Origin: Ascarosepion bandense
Taxonomy: Eukaryota > Mollusca > Cephalopoda > Sepiida > Sepiidae
Reading direction: 5' to 3'
NCBI GenBank assembly: GCA_037127315.1
Contig: JBBBDQ010000308.1
Location: forward strand, 1,537,001-1,601,000
DNA length: 64,000 nucleotides
Below are positions 9,688 to 19,891 of this stretch, one piece after another. Numbering within the stretch: the stretch's first letter is position 1; the number at the start of each line of letters is the position of its first letter. The notes beneath the pieces are model-generated. The model was not told the origin of the DNA. It saw only the letters and a program-made list of their open reading frames with translations, and searched no databases. The position numbers were made by a program, and so were the translations under genes.

Positions 9688-10497
9688 AACATTCTTCTTC
9701 TATGTGCCTTGTCCTTTCATGACGTAGGCGATCATGGCCTTCCACGTCTCCCTATTCCTGGTGGCTCTGAGCAAACTTTCTTCTGTAACAAAACGCAACC
9801 CCCGTTCTGTCATCCACCTGCTCAAGCCCTTCAAATATGTTATCCGCTGCTTTCCCTCTATCTGGCCTGTTGGTGTCAGATTCTCCAAGCCCTCCTTTCC
9901 AAGAACTTTAGTTGTCTCTTCCTGATGCTCAATATTAATTTTCCTTATTTTTCCTTCCTTCCCAAAACCTCATCATTGCGCAAATGCTCGGTCCACGATA
10001 TCCGCAGTATCCTTCTGTAGAACCACATTTCAGCTTCTTCAAGTTTTTCCTTCATCTTGGATGAGACTTTCTAGCCTTCACTAACATATTGAAGAACTGA
10101 CATCACATAGCAATCTAGTACTCTCTTCTCTGTTTCTAGTGAATGTTTCCTGTCTCTTAATACTTTACTCATCTTCTGGAACGCGTCCTTCACCATGCCA
10201 ATTCGCCTTTGGATCACTGTGTCACACTTTCTGTTTTCTGTTAGAACACTTACCAGGTATTTAAATTTTTGTACCTGTTTGATTTTAGTATCCCCTATCT
10301 GTATTTAGCATTTTGGACTGCTCTTTTTGCTGATGACCATGCATTCGGTTTTCTTGTAGTTTATTTGTAGTCTTTTTTGTCACTCTCTTCAGATATCGTC
10401 TGTAGGAGGTCCTGTGGGTTCCTTTCTGTGTCTGTAATCAGCACTGTATCATCTGCGTACCTTATGTTATTCAAATTGTGGCCTCCGATTACAAATA
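9688..10497 (-). pseudogene. RTE-like LINE copy, 5' truncated
   Basis: The minus-strand reading ends near 9700 with RTITYLKGLSRWMTERGLRF and WKAMIAYVMKGQGT. Upstream it has YADDTVLITDTERNPQDLL (near 10455-10400) with both catalytic Asp residues kept. The 3' end has the same tail start as the 8148 copy. Frameshifts split the ORF. Its 5' edge abuts another RTE copy at about 10498. Confidence 0.8.
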
Positions 10498-12475
10498 CTG
10501 GCCCTCCTTCCTTATTGTATGTCCCAGGAACTTCAGTTGTCTCTTCCTGATGGTCAATATTAATTACATTTCTGTTTCCATCCATTCCAAAACCACACCA
10601 TTCCTCACATGCTCGATTCACAATATCCGCAGCATCCTTCTGTAGAACCACATTTCAGCCGCTTCAAGTTTTTCCTTAATCTTTGATGATATTGTCCAGC
10701 ATTCACTGCCATATTGAAGAACTGACATCACATAGCAATCCAGTACTCTCTTCTTTGTTTTCCTTCATCTTTGATGATATTGTCCAACATTCACTGCCAT
10801 ATTGAAGAACTGACATCACATAGCAATCCAGTACTCTCTTCTTTGTTTTCCTTCATCTTTGATGATATTGTCCAACATTCCCTGCCATATTGAAGAACTG
10901 ACATCACATAGCAATCCAGTACTCTCTTCTTTGTTTTCCTTCATCTTTGATGATATTGTCCAACATTCCCTGCCATATTGAAGAACTGACATCACATAGC
11001 AATCCAGTACTCTCTTCTTTGCTTTCCTTCATCTTTGATGATATTGTCCAACATTCAATGCCATATTGAAGAACTGACATCACATAGCAATCCAGTACTC
11101 TCTTCTTTGTTTTCCTTCATCTTTGATGATATTGTCCAACATTCACTGCCATATTGAAGAACTGACATCACATAGCAATCCAGTACTCTCTTCTTTGTTT
11201 TCCTTCATCTTTGATGATATTGTCCAACATTCACTGCCATATTGAAGAACTGTCATCACATAGCAATCCAGGACTCTCTTCTTTGTCTTCCTTCATCTTT
11301 GATGATATTGTCCAACATTCACTGCCATATTGAAGAACAGACATCACATAGCAATCCAGTACTCTCTTCTTTGTTTTCCTTCATCTTTGTTGATATTGTC
11401 CAACATTCACTGCCATATTGAAGAACAGACATCACATAGCAATCCAGTACTCTCTTCTTTGTTTTCCTTCATCTTTGATGATATTGTCCAACATTCACTG
11501 CCATATTGAAGAACTGACATCACATAGCAATCCAGTACTCTCTTCTTTGTTTTCCGTCATCTTTGATGATATTGTCCAACATTCACTGCCATATTGAAGA
11601 ACTGTCATCACATAGCAATCCAGGACTCTCTTCTTTGTCTTCCTTCATCTTTGATGATATTGTCCAACATTCACTGCCATATTGAAGAACAGACATCACA
11701 TAGCAATCCAGTACTCTCTTCTTTGTTTTCCTTCATCTTTGTTGATATTGTCCAACATTCACTGCCATATTGAAGAACAGACATCACATAGCAATCCAGT
11801 ACTCTCTTCTTTGTTTTCCTTCATCTTTGATGATATTGTCCAACATTCCCTGCCATATTGAAGAACTGACATCACATAGCAATCCAGTACTCTCTTCTTT
11901 GTTTTCCTTCATCTTTGATGATATTGTCCGACATTCACTGCCATATTGAAGAACTGACATCACATAGCAATCCAGTACTCTCTTCTTTGTTTTCCTTCAT
12001 CTTTGATGATATTGTCCAACATTCACTGCCATATTGAAGAACTGACATCACATAGCAATCCAGTACTCTCTTCTTTGTTTTCTTTCATATTTGATGATAT
12101 TGTCCAGCATTCACTTCCATATTGAAGAACTGACATCACATAGCAATCCAGGACTCTCTTCTTTGTTTTCCTTCATCTTTGATGATATTGTCCAACATTC
12201 ACTGCCATATTGAAGAACTGACATCACATAGTAATCCAGTACTCTCTTCTTTGTTTTCCTTCATCTTTGTTGATATTGTCCAACATTCACTGCCATATTG
12301 AAGAACTGACATCACATAGCAATCCAGTACTCTCTTCTTTGTTTTCCTTCATATTTGATGATATTGTCCAACATTCACTGCCATATTGAAGAACTGACAC
12401 CACATAGCAATCCAGGACTCTCGTCTTTGATTCTAGTGAAATTTTTCTGCCTCTTAATGCTCTACTCAGCTGAGT
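10498..12475 (-). pseudogene. RTE-like copy carrying an expanded 88-bp coding repeat
   Basis: The minus-strand remnants HEEWCGF..., MVLQKDAADI and LPRQKNFTRIKD-like ends flank a long tandem array (10669-12429). The array monomer is the RTE segment that encodes RVLDCYVMSVLQYGSECWTI and SSKMKENKE. The copy lacks its 3' end at 10498, where it meets a second RTE copy. This is unusual, since LINEs normally lose the 5' side, so a later deletion or recombination is likely. Confidence 0.8.
10669..12429 (-). repeat. 88-bp minisatellite made from RTE coding sequence, about 20 units
   Basis: The landmark cttcatcttt recurs at 10763, 10851 and 10939, giving a period of 88. Twenty units fit between 10669 and 12429. 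Since 88 is not a multiple of three, each unit shifts the frame and the array cannot be translated through. A four-unit higher-order repeat is visible: the variant ctgtcatcacatag appears at about 11250 and again 352 bases later. Shorter arrays with the same joint occur at 41008-41535 and about 33190-33375. Confidence 0.95.
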
Positions 12476-12899
12476 AAAACCGCCATAGATGACTATAAAA
12501 TTTTTAAAAAAATGGAAACCGTTGAATTTAAATTAATACTGTCCAGCACGCAACAGACATGAGAGAAAGAGGAGGTTAGAGACAAAAGGAGATGTATTAG
12601 TGAGTTTAGTAGAGATAGACAGAGGCACGTGTAAGTGTGGACTAGAGATTAAAGAGAGATATCCCCAGTAAGAGGTAAATGCTCACGGACATAAACTCAC
12701 AGACCATAAATAGGGATATTAGAATACTTCCTAAATAAAAGAATACAGAAATAAAAAAAAGTATAATTGGCTCTGTAATTTGATTATAAATTGCATTGAG
12801 CCCTCCACCCTGATCAGTTTTAATATAAATTACATTAATATTAATTAAGATCGGGTTTTTTTTAAGATTTACCTACCTGCATTTCCTTTAGGATTAAAG

Positions 12900-12900
<1 letters not shown>
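12476..12900. other. Unassigned DNA
   Basis: AG-rich to AT-rich sequence with no recognised feature. A region near 12780-12860 resembles about 895-965 (gtaatttgattataa..gagccctcc against gtaattttaatta..gagctctcc), suggesting a shared old repeat. Confidence 0.35.
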
Positions 12901-12982
<82 letters not shown>

Positions 12983-12983
12983 A
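12901..12983. repeat. (CA)n then (TA)n microsatellite
   Basis: Perfect CA dinucleotide run of about 60 bases followed by TA repeats. Confidence 0.97.
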
Positions 12984-13252
12984 TGATAATAATAACTACT
13001 TAGACTCTGTAAGAATGCACTCCGTAAATTTATACCAATATAAACTCTCGAAAAAACCATTAACAAACAGAACCTAAATCCGTTACAATCCGGTGTACTA
13101 AGTCGTCGGATAAATGGGGAGAAAAAAAGAAACCAGCGGAACAAAAATAAAACATTCAATATTCCGCAGTGAAGAAAAAAACCCAAACGGAACCAAACAC
13201 AAGAAAAAGTTCTCGATACGAAAGCAGTAAAATACAATAGTAGAGCAAAAAC

Positions 13253-13379
13253 ACACGAAAAATCTAAAGTGAGCCAAAACCTACCGCGGTTTCACACTAC
13301 GGATCGTCAGGCAAAAGCCTTTTCCCTGACGATCCGCAGTGTGAAACCGCGGTAGGTTTTGGCTCACTTTAGATTTTTC

Positions 13380-13383
<4 letters not shown>
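13253..13383. repeat. Near-perfect palindromic foldback element
   Basis: The left arm (13253-13316) begins acacgaaaaatctaaagtga and includes cctaccgcggtttcacacta. The right arm (13318-13383) is its complement with very few mismatches and almost no loop. Its core matches the element at 1376-1507 (aatctaa, cctac, cggtttc, gtcagg). A long (TA)n run (13384-13435) adjoins it. Confidence 0.9.
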
Positions 13384-13438
<55 letters not shown>

Positions 13439-13441
13439 TAG

Positions 13442-13485
13442 CCACACTGATGAGCTGTGATACAGCGAAACGGGCTTGTATGTGG
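13442..13485 (+). ncRNA. Hammerhead ribozyme, minimal type I
   Basis: Stem I CCACA (13442-13446) pairs with UGUGG (13481-13485). Core CUGAUGA is at 13447-13453. Stem II GCUGU-GAU-ACAGC is at 13454-13466. GAAA is at 13467-13470. The short helix III (A-U, C-G) leads to the cleavage triplet GUA, with cleavage predicted after 13480. All consensus core bases are present. Confidence 0.85.
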
Positions 13486-13753
13486 ATGACTAATATATTA
13501 TGCTCTCATTACGATTGAGCTCTCTGGAGAAGAAAATTTTAAAAACAGTTTCCACTTCGGCTATAATGCGTGACTCTTCAGAAATGAATTGAATTCTTTC
13601 GGTGACTGGCGTCTGTATACACTGCTTACATGCAAGACGTTAAAATTTCCCTTCTCTGACCACCATGCGCCGATGGGTTAGGGAGTAGAGACTCCGACTG
13701 ATACCAACTCGGTCGAGTTTCGATCCCGGCCAGAAGCGAGTGGATATGTCTAG

Positions 13754-13797
13754 CCACACTGATGAGCTGTGATACAGCAAAACGGGCGTGTATGTGG
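13754..13797 (+). ncRNA. Hammerhead ribozyme copy with a core mutation
   Basis: Same fold as 13442-13485, with stem I and stem II intact and CUGAUGA kept. The first base of GAAA (13779) is A, which should block or strongly reduce cleavage. Predicted site to site distance from the upstream copy is 312 nt. Confidence 0.75.
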
Positions 13798-13859
13798 AGG
13801 ACTAATATATATATTTGAAAATATGATTGGTAGTGCAAAGCTTCATTACCGCCTTGAAT

Positions 13860-14229
13860 AGACAAAAATATTTATTATTATCCCTTGTGATGATAATATT
13901 TAAAAAATCAAATTGAAAAACGGGATATCTAGCCGGTTTGGAACTTCATTTACCAGAGCAAAACGAATTTAATAAGGAAATAATTATCCTTTTAAGTAAA
14001 TGGACAAGATGTAGAGGGGGAAATTCTTAAATGGAAATAAGTTGGAGGCCGAATATATGCTTCTTCTATTTACACACTGAGGCTTTTACAGATCGAAAAT
14101 AGACGTCCACCAGCACTTTGAGGTTGTAACTGAATTGGGACGTACTTAAGATGGAAAATACGCCCACACTAAATTTAGCGACACAATTATAGTTATTTAT
14201 AAGGTGTTCCGCAATAGAAAACCCGTACG
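13860..14229 (-). pseudogene. Possible PLE or other retroelement C-terminus
   Basis: The minus-strand ORF reads IAEHLINNYNCVAKFSVGVF, then LKVLVDVYFRSVKASVCK. It resembles the HL..LKVLE.IYI...KP.LC end of GIY-YIG-type retroelement proteins by eye only. No catalytic motif is visible. The family call is tentative. Confidence 0.35.
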
Positions 14230-14275
14230 TATTGGTCAGCCTGTCCGTATTCTTCGTTAGACAGGCTGACCAATA
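14230..14275. repeat. 16-bp perfect inverted repeat
   Basis: tattggtcagcctgtc (14230-14245) and its complement (14260-14275) enclose a 14-base loop. It sits at the junction between two oppositely oriented LINE or PLE pieces, so it may mark a rearrangement. Confidence 0.8.
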
Positions 14276-14280
14276 CATTG

Positions 14281-14437
14281 CAAGATATGACCTTGTATCG
14301 TCAAGACATGAAACGTCTGGAGCGGTTCTATCAAATAAAAATCCGAAGAACCCTTCGCATCACCAACAATAATGACCTCACTCGGATGTCTCTCTCTAAC
14401 ATCGAGGTTACCACCCTTTAACATCACCTTCGTTGGG
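14281..14437 (+). pseudogene. LINE-D C-terminal fragment
   Basis: Translation gives RQDMKRLERFYQIKIRRTLR, then MSLSNIEVTTL and HHLRWAG. This matches the 'RLERFHQ..LR.IL...W.D...SIE...LRWAGH' segment found near the end of many animal LINE reverse transcriptases. It is cut at 14437 by a minus-strand RTE piece. Confidence 0.55.
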
Positions 14438-14835
14438 CGGGTCTTTTTATATATGCCGTGTCACTTCAAAACACAGACGATCATGGCTCTTCACCTCTCC
14501 CTATTCCTAGTGGCTTTTAACACGCTTTCTCTTCTTAAACCTCTCAAACCCCGCTCTGCCATCTATTTGCTCAACCCATCAAGTATGTTACTCGTTCCTT
14601 TTCCCTCTTCTTCCTTCTATCTGACCTGTGACTATCAGATTCTCTAAGCCCACTTTCCTCATTCCATGTTCCAGGAACTTTAGCTGTATCTTCCTGATAT
14701 TAAGCATTAGTTTCCTTTTCGCTTCCATCCTCTTTAAAAACGCATCGTTGCTCACATGTTCGCTCTATGGTATCCTCAGCATCCTTCTGTAGACCCACAT
14801 TTCGGTTACTTCAAGGTTCTGCTTAACTCTTTCCA
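14438..14835 (-). mobile_element. RTE-like LINE 3' fragment
   Basis: Minus-strand pieces of the RTE C-terminus (cctcagcatccttctgta, tccaggaactttagctgt in plus-strand view) appear in the same order as in the other copies. It is about 400 bases long and decayed. Confidence 0.75.
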
Positions 14836-15439
14836 AGTTAATTAATTAAGTTGACCAACTATTTTTATTTTCTTACACCACCTTTTTTGCAATCGATATT
14901 TTCAAAATATCTCCACTTTTTCATGTTATAATTCATACTGGATTTCACGACTACCTTTAACGAGTTAACTGTTACAAATCTCTGAAATACTGACTCTCCT
15001 TTATACCATTTAGCCTTGTACCAGACTAAGCTAAACTTTTGTAAATAACACGACAGACAGAAGAGTAGGAAACTCGTGACAGAATAAAAGTTAGATTCTC
15101 AGTAACAGTTCGAGATACAAGTGTTGTTTACATCAACACCTTCACGCCACGACACCTTGTTAGCTCTGTAAGATTAATGCTGTGACCTCCTGTGTAAGTC
15201 TGTCTTTGCCAGCGAGATGTGCTGTATTTGCCGTCGTCAATACCTGACAATATCACTGCATCACTTTTTCCTTTCGATCAGGCGTGAATCGACTGGTCAA
15301 ACATTCAAATCTCGCAAGCTGCTGACCGTTTAAGTGCTGCTATTTTATCAACGAGTCTTTGCGTCGATTATGTCTAGCAGCATAATTGATGTCGGCTTCA
15401 TTTCCGGTCATTTTTTTGTAAGCAAATACATTAGTAAAT
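14836..15439. other. Unassigned DNA
   Basis: No feature recognised on either strand. Confidence 0.35.
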
Positions 15440-15939
15440 CTAAACTTATTTATAAATGGAACTTTGTCTCTGTGTGTGTGTGTATGTGTGTGTGTGTGTG
15501 TGTGTGTGTCCGTTACCTATAGATTCCGAAACGGCTGAACCGATTTTCTTAAAATTTTACACAGTTGTACTATAAGCGTCTGCGAGTGTTCTTAGCTAGG
15601 TTTTGTGTCGAGATACCCCAGATAAATATGAAAAAGCAATAATCGAAAAAAACGGGTTATAGAAGGAGTGGCCCAGTTTTAATCAAATTTGATATACTCA
15701 TAGACAAAGACATAAGAAACGATATTCAGAAGTTTCAAGCTTGCTGTTCTTACAATAGTGGAGAAAATTTGATATCGATACCAGGAAATCAAAATTACAT
15801 CCATTCATTTTTCTTACAGTCTACGCTTTCGCTTTAATTGGAAACAACTATTGCTTTTTAGTCTTTCGTGCCAACGTCTCAAGGACCAGGGATTAGTTTT
15901 AAAGCTTTCATTACACCCGAGCAATGCCGGGTTATACTG
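15440..15939 (-). mobile_element. Repeat N, long copy
   Basis: One edge is tttatttataaatggaactt beside (TG)n, the other cacccgagcaatgccgggtt. Between them the element reads gattccgaaacggctgaacc and gattttcttaaaattttaca. The same edges and middle appear in reverse at 49018-49205 with about 300 bases missing. A non-coding dispersed repeat with a microsatellite near one end, class unknown. Confidence 0.6.
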
Positions 15940-16305
15940 TTAGTTGTGATACAGGGAAACAGGCTTGTATGTGGATGACTAATATATTATGCTCTCATTA
16001 CGATTGAGCTCTCTGGAGAAGAAAAATTTAAAAACAGTTTGCACTTCTTTTATATGCGTGACTCTTCAGAAATGAATTGAGTTCTTTCGGTGACTGGCGT
16101 CTGTATACACTGCTTATATAAAAGACGTTAAAATTTCCCTTCTCTGATTCCATGCGCCGATGGCTTAGGGGAGTAGCGACTCCGACTGACACGGACTCGG
16201 TCGAATTTCGATCCCGGCCAGAAGCAAGTGGATGTGTCTAGCCACATTGATGAGCTGTGACACAGCGAAACAGGCTTGTATGTGGATAACTAATATATAT
16301 AGTCA
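15940..16305 (+). mobile_element. Retrozyme-like element, second locus
   Basis: A degenerate ribozyme edge (about 15936-15974) is followed by the same body as at 13.4 kb. It has an excellent A box (tggcttagggg, about 16163-16173) and a B box (atttcgatccc, about 16204-16216). It ends with a second ribozyme at 16252-16295 and an AT tail ctaatatatata. The unit is about 321 bases. The upstream edge abuts repeat N at gccgggttatact. Confidence 0.75.
16252..16295 (+). ncRNA. Hammerhead ribozyme copy
   Basis: CCACA/UGUGG stem I, UUGAUGA core (first base C to U), stem II GCUGU-GAC-ACAGC and GAAA are all in place, with triplet GUA ending at 16290. The single core change probably weakens activity. Confidence 0.75.
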
Positions 16306-16608
16306 TCCGTGGTAATAAAGAAAATAAAACTTAGAAACCTAAAATAAATAATAATTTTTAAATTTTTTTTTTCTTTTTCTATTTCACTTGACTTCGTCTG
16401 GATAAATTTGAACCATTCATTGCTGTATGAATTTGGTCGGACGTGTGGTGAGAGCCGCGAAAATGTAATATTACCAACGGATTTGTAAAAATATCCAACT
16501 TTTGTTTCTTGATTATTGTACTGTTAAATTTAACAATAAATTTTAAAATTGATTTCTCTTTGGAGTTAGTCTTTGTTGGAATTTACCTTACCAAATTTCA
16601 AAGATTAT

Positions 16609-16611
<3 letters not shown>
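16306..16611. other. Unassigned AT-rich DNA
   Basis: No recognised feature. Confidence 0.35.

Positions 16612-17182
<571 letters not shown>

Positions 17183-17220
<38 letters not shown>
17183..17220. repeat. (TA)n tract
   Basis: Simple TA run next to the SINE-like repeat. Confidence 0.9.
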
Positions 17221-17223
<3 letters not shown>

Positions 17224-17625
17224 AAGTGAAAGAACAGGTAGTTGAAAAATACTGTTTATGCATTTACTTTTACAAAAAGTGCTCAGTATAAGTAAAACTT
17301 AATACTGTGATTTTGTTATTACAATGGTTTAGAAAGCATTATATCACTACAGTGAAATTTTCATCTTTCAGAACAATAGCCTTCCACTTCTGGTGATGTT
17401 TTAAAATAAATAAATGGTAAAAAGTATTTATTTAGAAAATATAAGATGAATGTATGGTTATTGAGAAAATTAGGGAGTGATAGTTGGAGAATATGCTTTA
17501 GGAGTGTCGATATCGTTCAATCAAATATGAGAAGTAGGTTGAACTCGGAAGTTGAAGATCTGGGTAGCGAAAGGCAACATAGCAGGCTGATGACATGACA
17601 TGGCACTTTTAAATTTTGTCTGAGT
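17221..17625. other. Unassigned DNA
   Basis: No recognised feature. Confidence 0.35.
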
Positions 17626-18065
17626 ATGATACATAGTGAGACCATACATGGTTCAAATGAGTAGACTATAATTTTTAGATTTCATTTTTTCCTTAAAATT
17701 TGATTTTATACTACCTCAGGAGTTAGTGAGACCATACATGGTTCAAATGAGTAGACTATAATTTGTAGATTTCATTTTTTTCTTAAAATTTGATTTTATT
17801 CTAACTCATGAATTAGTGAGACCATATATGGTTCAAATGAGTAGACTATAATTTTTAGATTTCATTTTTTTCTTAAAATTTGATTTTATACTACACCTTG
17901 AGTTAGTGAGACCATACATGGTTCGAATGAGTAGACTATAATTTTTAGATTTCATTTTTTTCTTAAAATTTGATTTTATACTACCTCATGAGTTAGTGAG
18001 ACCATACATGGTTCAAATGAGTAGACTATAATTTTTTGATTTCATTTCTTCCTTAAAATTCAGTA
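17626..18065. repeat. 90-bp tandem repeat, five units
   Basis: The landmark accatacatg or its variant falls at 17641, 17731, 17821, 17911 and 18001, exactly 90 bases apart. Units differ by a few substitutions and no indels. There is no open frame through the array and no similarity to other repeats in the window. Confidence 0.95.
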
Positions 18066-18960
18066 ATTTAAATACATTACATGATTTACATTCCCCAATG
18101 AGTCCTGTATTTAACTAATAAATAAAAAATTAATATAGATAATGTATTTCTAGAAGTTTTATGCAATTAATTGAAGTGGGGGTAACAGATAGAAAAAAAT
18201 TTACCAAGATTTTCTAAAAAAATAATTACATAAATAATTTTATTTACTTGTGAATAAGTCCTGAAAGTTTCATTAAAAGCAGACGATTGGTGGATTTTTG
18301 CAAGAATTTTCAAATTAATATGTCTTTCAAAGCCAAAAACCGATTTGAATAATATTATGTTTTGCTTAATAGTCACATTACGTAAACACAGCGTGAATCG
18401 CTGACGGAAAAAAATTAATTGAAATTTTGAACGTGTTAGAAAGAATTAAAAATTTAAAAATAATAATGACAACAAAATTTGATCTTTCTTTTTAATAACA
18501 GTATAAACAATGATGATGGCGAAACTTCGTTTTATCGATATCAATGATGATAAAATATCGTTTTATTAAGGTTGAGTCCTTTTAACATCATGCAATGGTG
18601 TTTTTTTGGCAATTGAGTAGAGGTAGCTACTACATATATGTGTGCATACGCGTATGCACACATATCAGATGTGAATGGAACAATCAGATGTGAATAGAAC
18701 AGCACTGAACGTTGTATGGCAGCATAATGCATAGATAGTGTTATTTCTGTATATATTACTTTTATGTTATTTTATATTATTTGTATTACTTATTTCATAT
18801 TTATATATATATATTCTTCAGTTGAAAACGAGTTATTACGCGACCTAGGTTTCTACCATGAGTTATCAAGCGATTTGCAATAACTGATTTGACCGATTTT
18901 TTTTTTTTTTAAGAAAGCTCACGTCATGGTGATTTTTTGAACACTCATGTAACGGGGAAT
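18066..18960. other. Unassigned AT-rich DNA
   Basis: No coding homology. A small palindrome tgtgtgcatacgcgtatgcacaca lies near 18638-18662. Nothing else was recognised. Confidence 0.35.
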
Positions 18961-18994
18961 TTTTGAACGCGCAATTTTCAAAATTAACAAAAGA

Positions 18995-19042
<48 letters not shown>

Positions 19043-19075
19043 CTTTTGTTAATTTTGAAAATTGCGCGTTCAAAA
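18961..19075. repeat. 36-bp perfect inverted repeat around (A)n(TA)n
   Basis: The left arm 18961-18996 begins ttttgaacgcgcaattttca. The right arm 19040-19075 is its exact complement. The spacer is an A-run and TA repeats. It lies directly upstream of a PLE fragment. Confidence 0.9.
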
Positions 19076-19095
19076 TATATATATATATATATATA

Positions 19096-19440
19096 TACTT
19101 CTGAGAAAAACGCTCGTTGATAACACGTACATACTCAAACAAGAAAATAATAAACAGAAACTAAAAATCCTTGAAGCAATCTACATTAAACAATTTAAAC
19201 CTGGTTTGAATACAATCAATTTTGATATTTCCAATAACGTACTCAAATGTCTGTAATCAGACCAGTGACCACAACACCACTATTTTGTCACTGTCTTCGG
19301 CCATCCGCCACGGTAGGGATGGACTTATATTTTCAATTCAATTATCTTTATTGTTAATAGCTTAAATGTTCTATGTTTACTGTGTGTTAATATTTACTCT
19401 TTGATAATAGCTTATGTGAGCCGAAAGCTTAGACCCGATA
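19096..19440 (+). mobile_element. PLE 3' fragment preceding the full copy (terminal repeat)
   Basis: It encodes LRKTLVDNTYILKQENNKQK through FKPGLNTINFDISNNVLKCL and a stop at 19254-19256, identical to the last 51 residues of the full PLE. The 3' untranslated region and the hammerhead-like motif follow. With the full copy this makes a head-to-tail partial dimer, the 'pseudo-LTR' arrangement known for Penelope-like elements. Confidence 0.85.
19401..19432 (+). ncRNA. Hammerhead-like core in PLE terminal repeat
   Basis: UUGAUAA, a stem GCUU/GAGC and GAAA occur in the right order. The same motif (stem GGCU/AGCC) is at 22059-22084. Two core bases differ from CUGAUGA, and no clear cleavage triplet was found. 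Likely degenerate. Confidence 0.35.
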
Positions 19441-19465
19441 AAAAATCAACAATTACTGTGATTTT

Positions 19466-19891
19466 TTGTTGTCTTTTAACGATATCACCATCAAGTATAT
19501 CAGACGGTATGAACGGACCCTACACAAAATTAATAGACAAAACTTGTCTATATTATTAAATGAAACTTGCATTAATGAAAAAATGCTGCCAAAATACGCA
19601 CAATTTAAATTACATGATCCAGCAGCCCAACACACCATCACCACCTTGAAATATAAATGGAGCCTTGTGAAAAGGCAAATTGAAATAGCGAACGAAAATC
19701 TAGACACATTATACAAGAACAAACATGACCTCTACAACAAACTGAAAGATATAACTACCTCAAACCAACTAGAAGAAATAATACTCAGACTATCCAAAAT
19801 CACCGCAAAATCTGAAGTTGAACACCGTGCTAAAATTGTCAAAAAACTTAATTCACTATACAATGGCACGATCACTCTTCCAAAAAATTAG
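19466..19891 (+). pseudogene. PLE N-terminal region
   Basis: 141 residues from a Met, starting MLSFNDITIKYIRRYERTLH. It is rich in Lys, Asn and Ile and probably helical between residues 70 and 135 (KRQIEIANENLDTLYKNKHD, SKITAKSEVEHRAKIVKKL). It lies upstream of the RT domain as in other PLE proteins. It ends at a stop created by a frame change: shifting one base continues with KLDKFINLSNHKLTKHQKEL. The start is taken as the first Met. The same N-terminus recurs in fragments at 1, about 4370 and 22117. Confidence 0.8.

Larger units (their letters stand above)
13437..13812 (+). mobile_element. Retrozyme-like element: dimer edge plus one unit, tRNA-like promoter and hammerheads
   Basis: A hammerhead at 13442-13485 is followed by a body of about 312 bases and a second hammerhead at 13754-13797. 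The body contains tRNA-like Pol III boxes: A box near 13674-13684 (tgggttaggga) and B box near 13716-13727 (gtttcgatccc). No ORF is present. Tandem units with hammerheads and a Pol III-type promoter are known for Schistosoma Sm-alpha. Small tandem hammerhead units are known as metazoan retrozymes. Related copies are at 15940, 29475 and 47340. The second ribozyme has GAAA changed to AAAA and is probably dead. Confidence 0.75.

Noticed and set aside
10669..12429. CRISPR array
   Set aside because: The whole 88-base unit repeats with no unique spacers, it is RTE coding sequence, and the context is eukaryotic. The same reasoning applies to the 93-base satellite.
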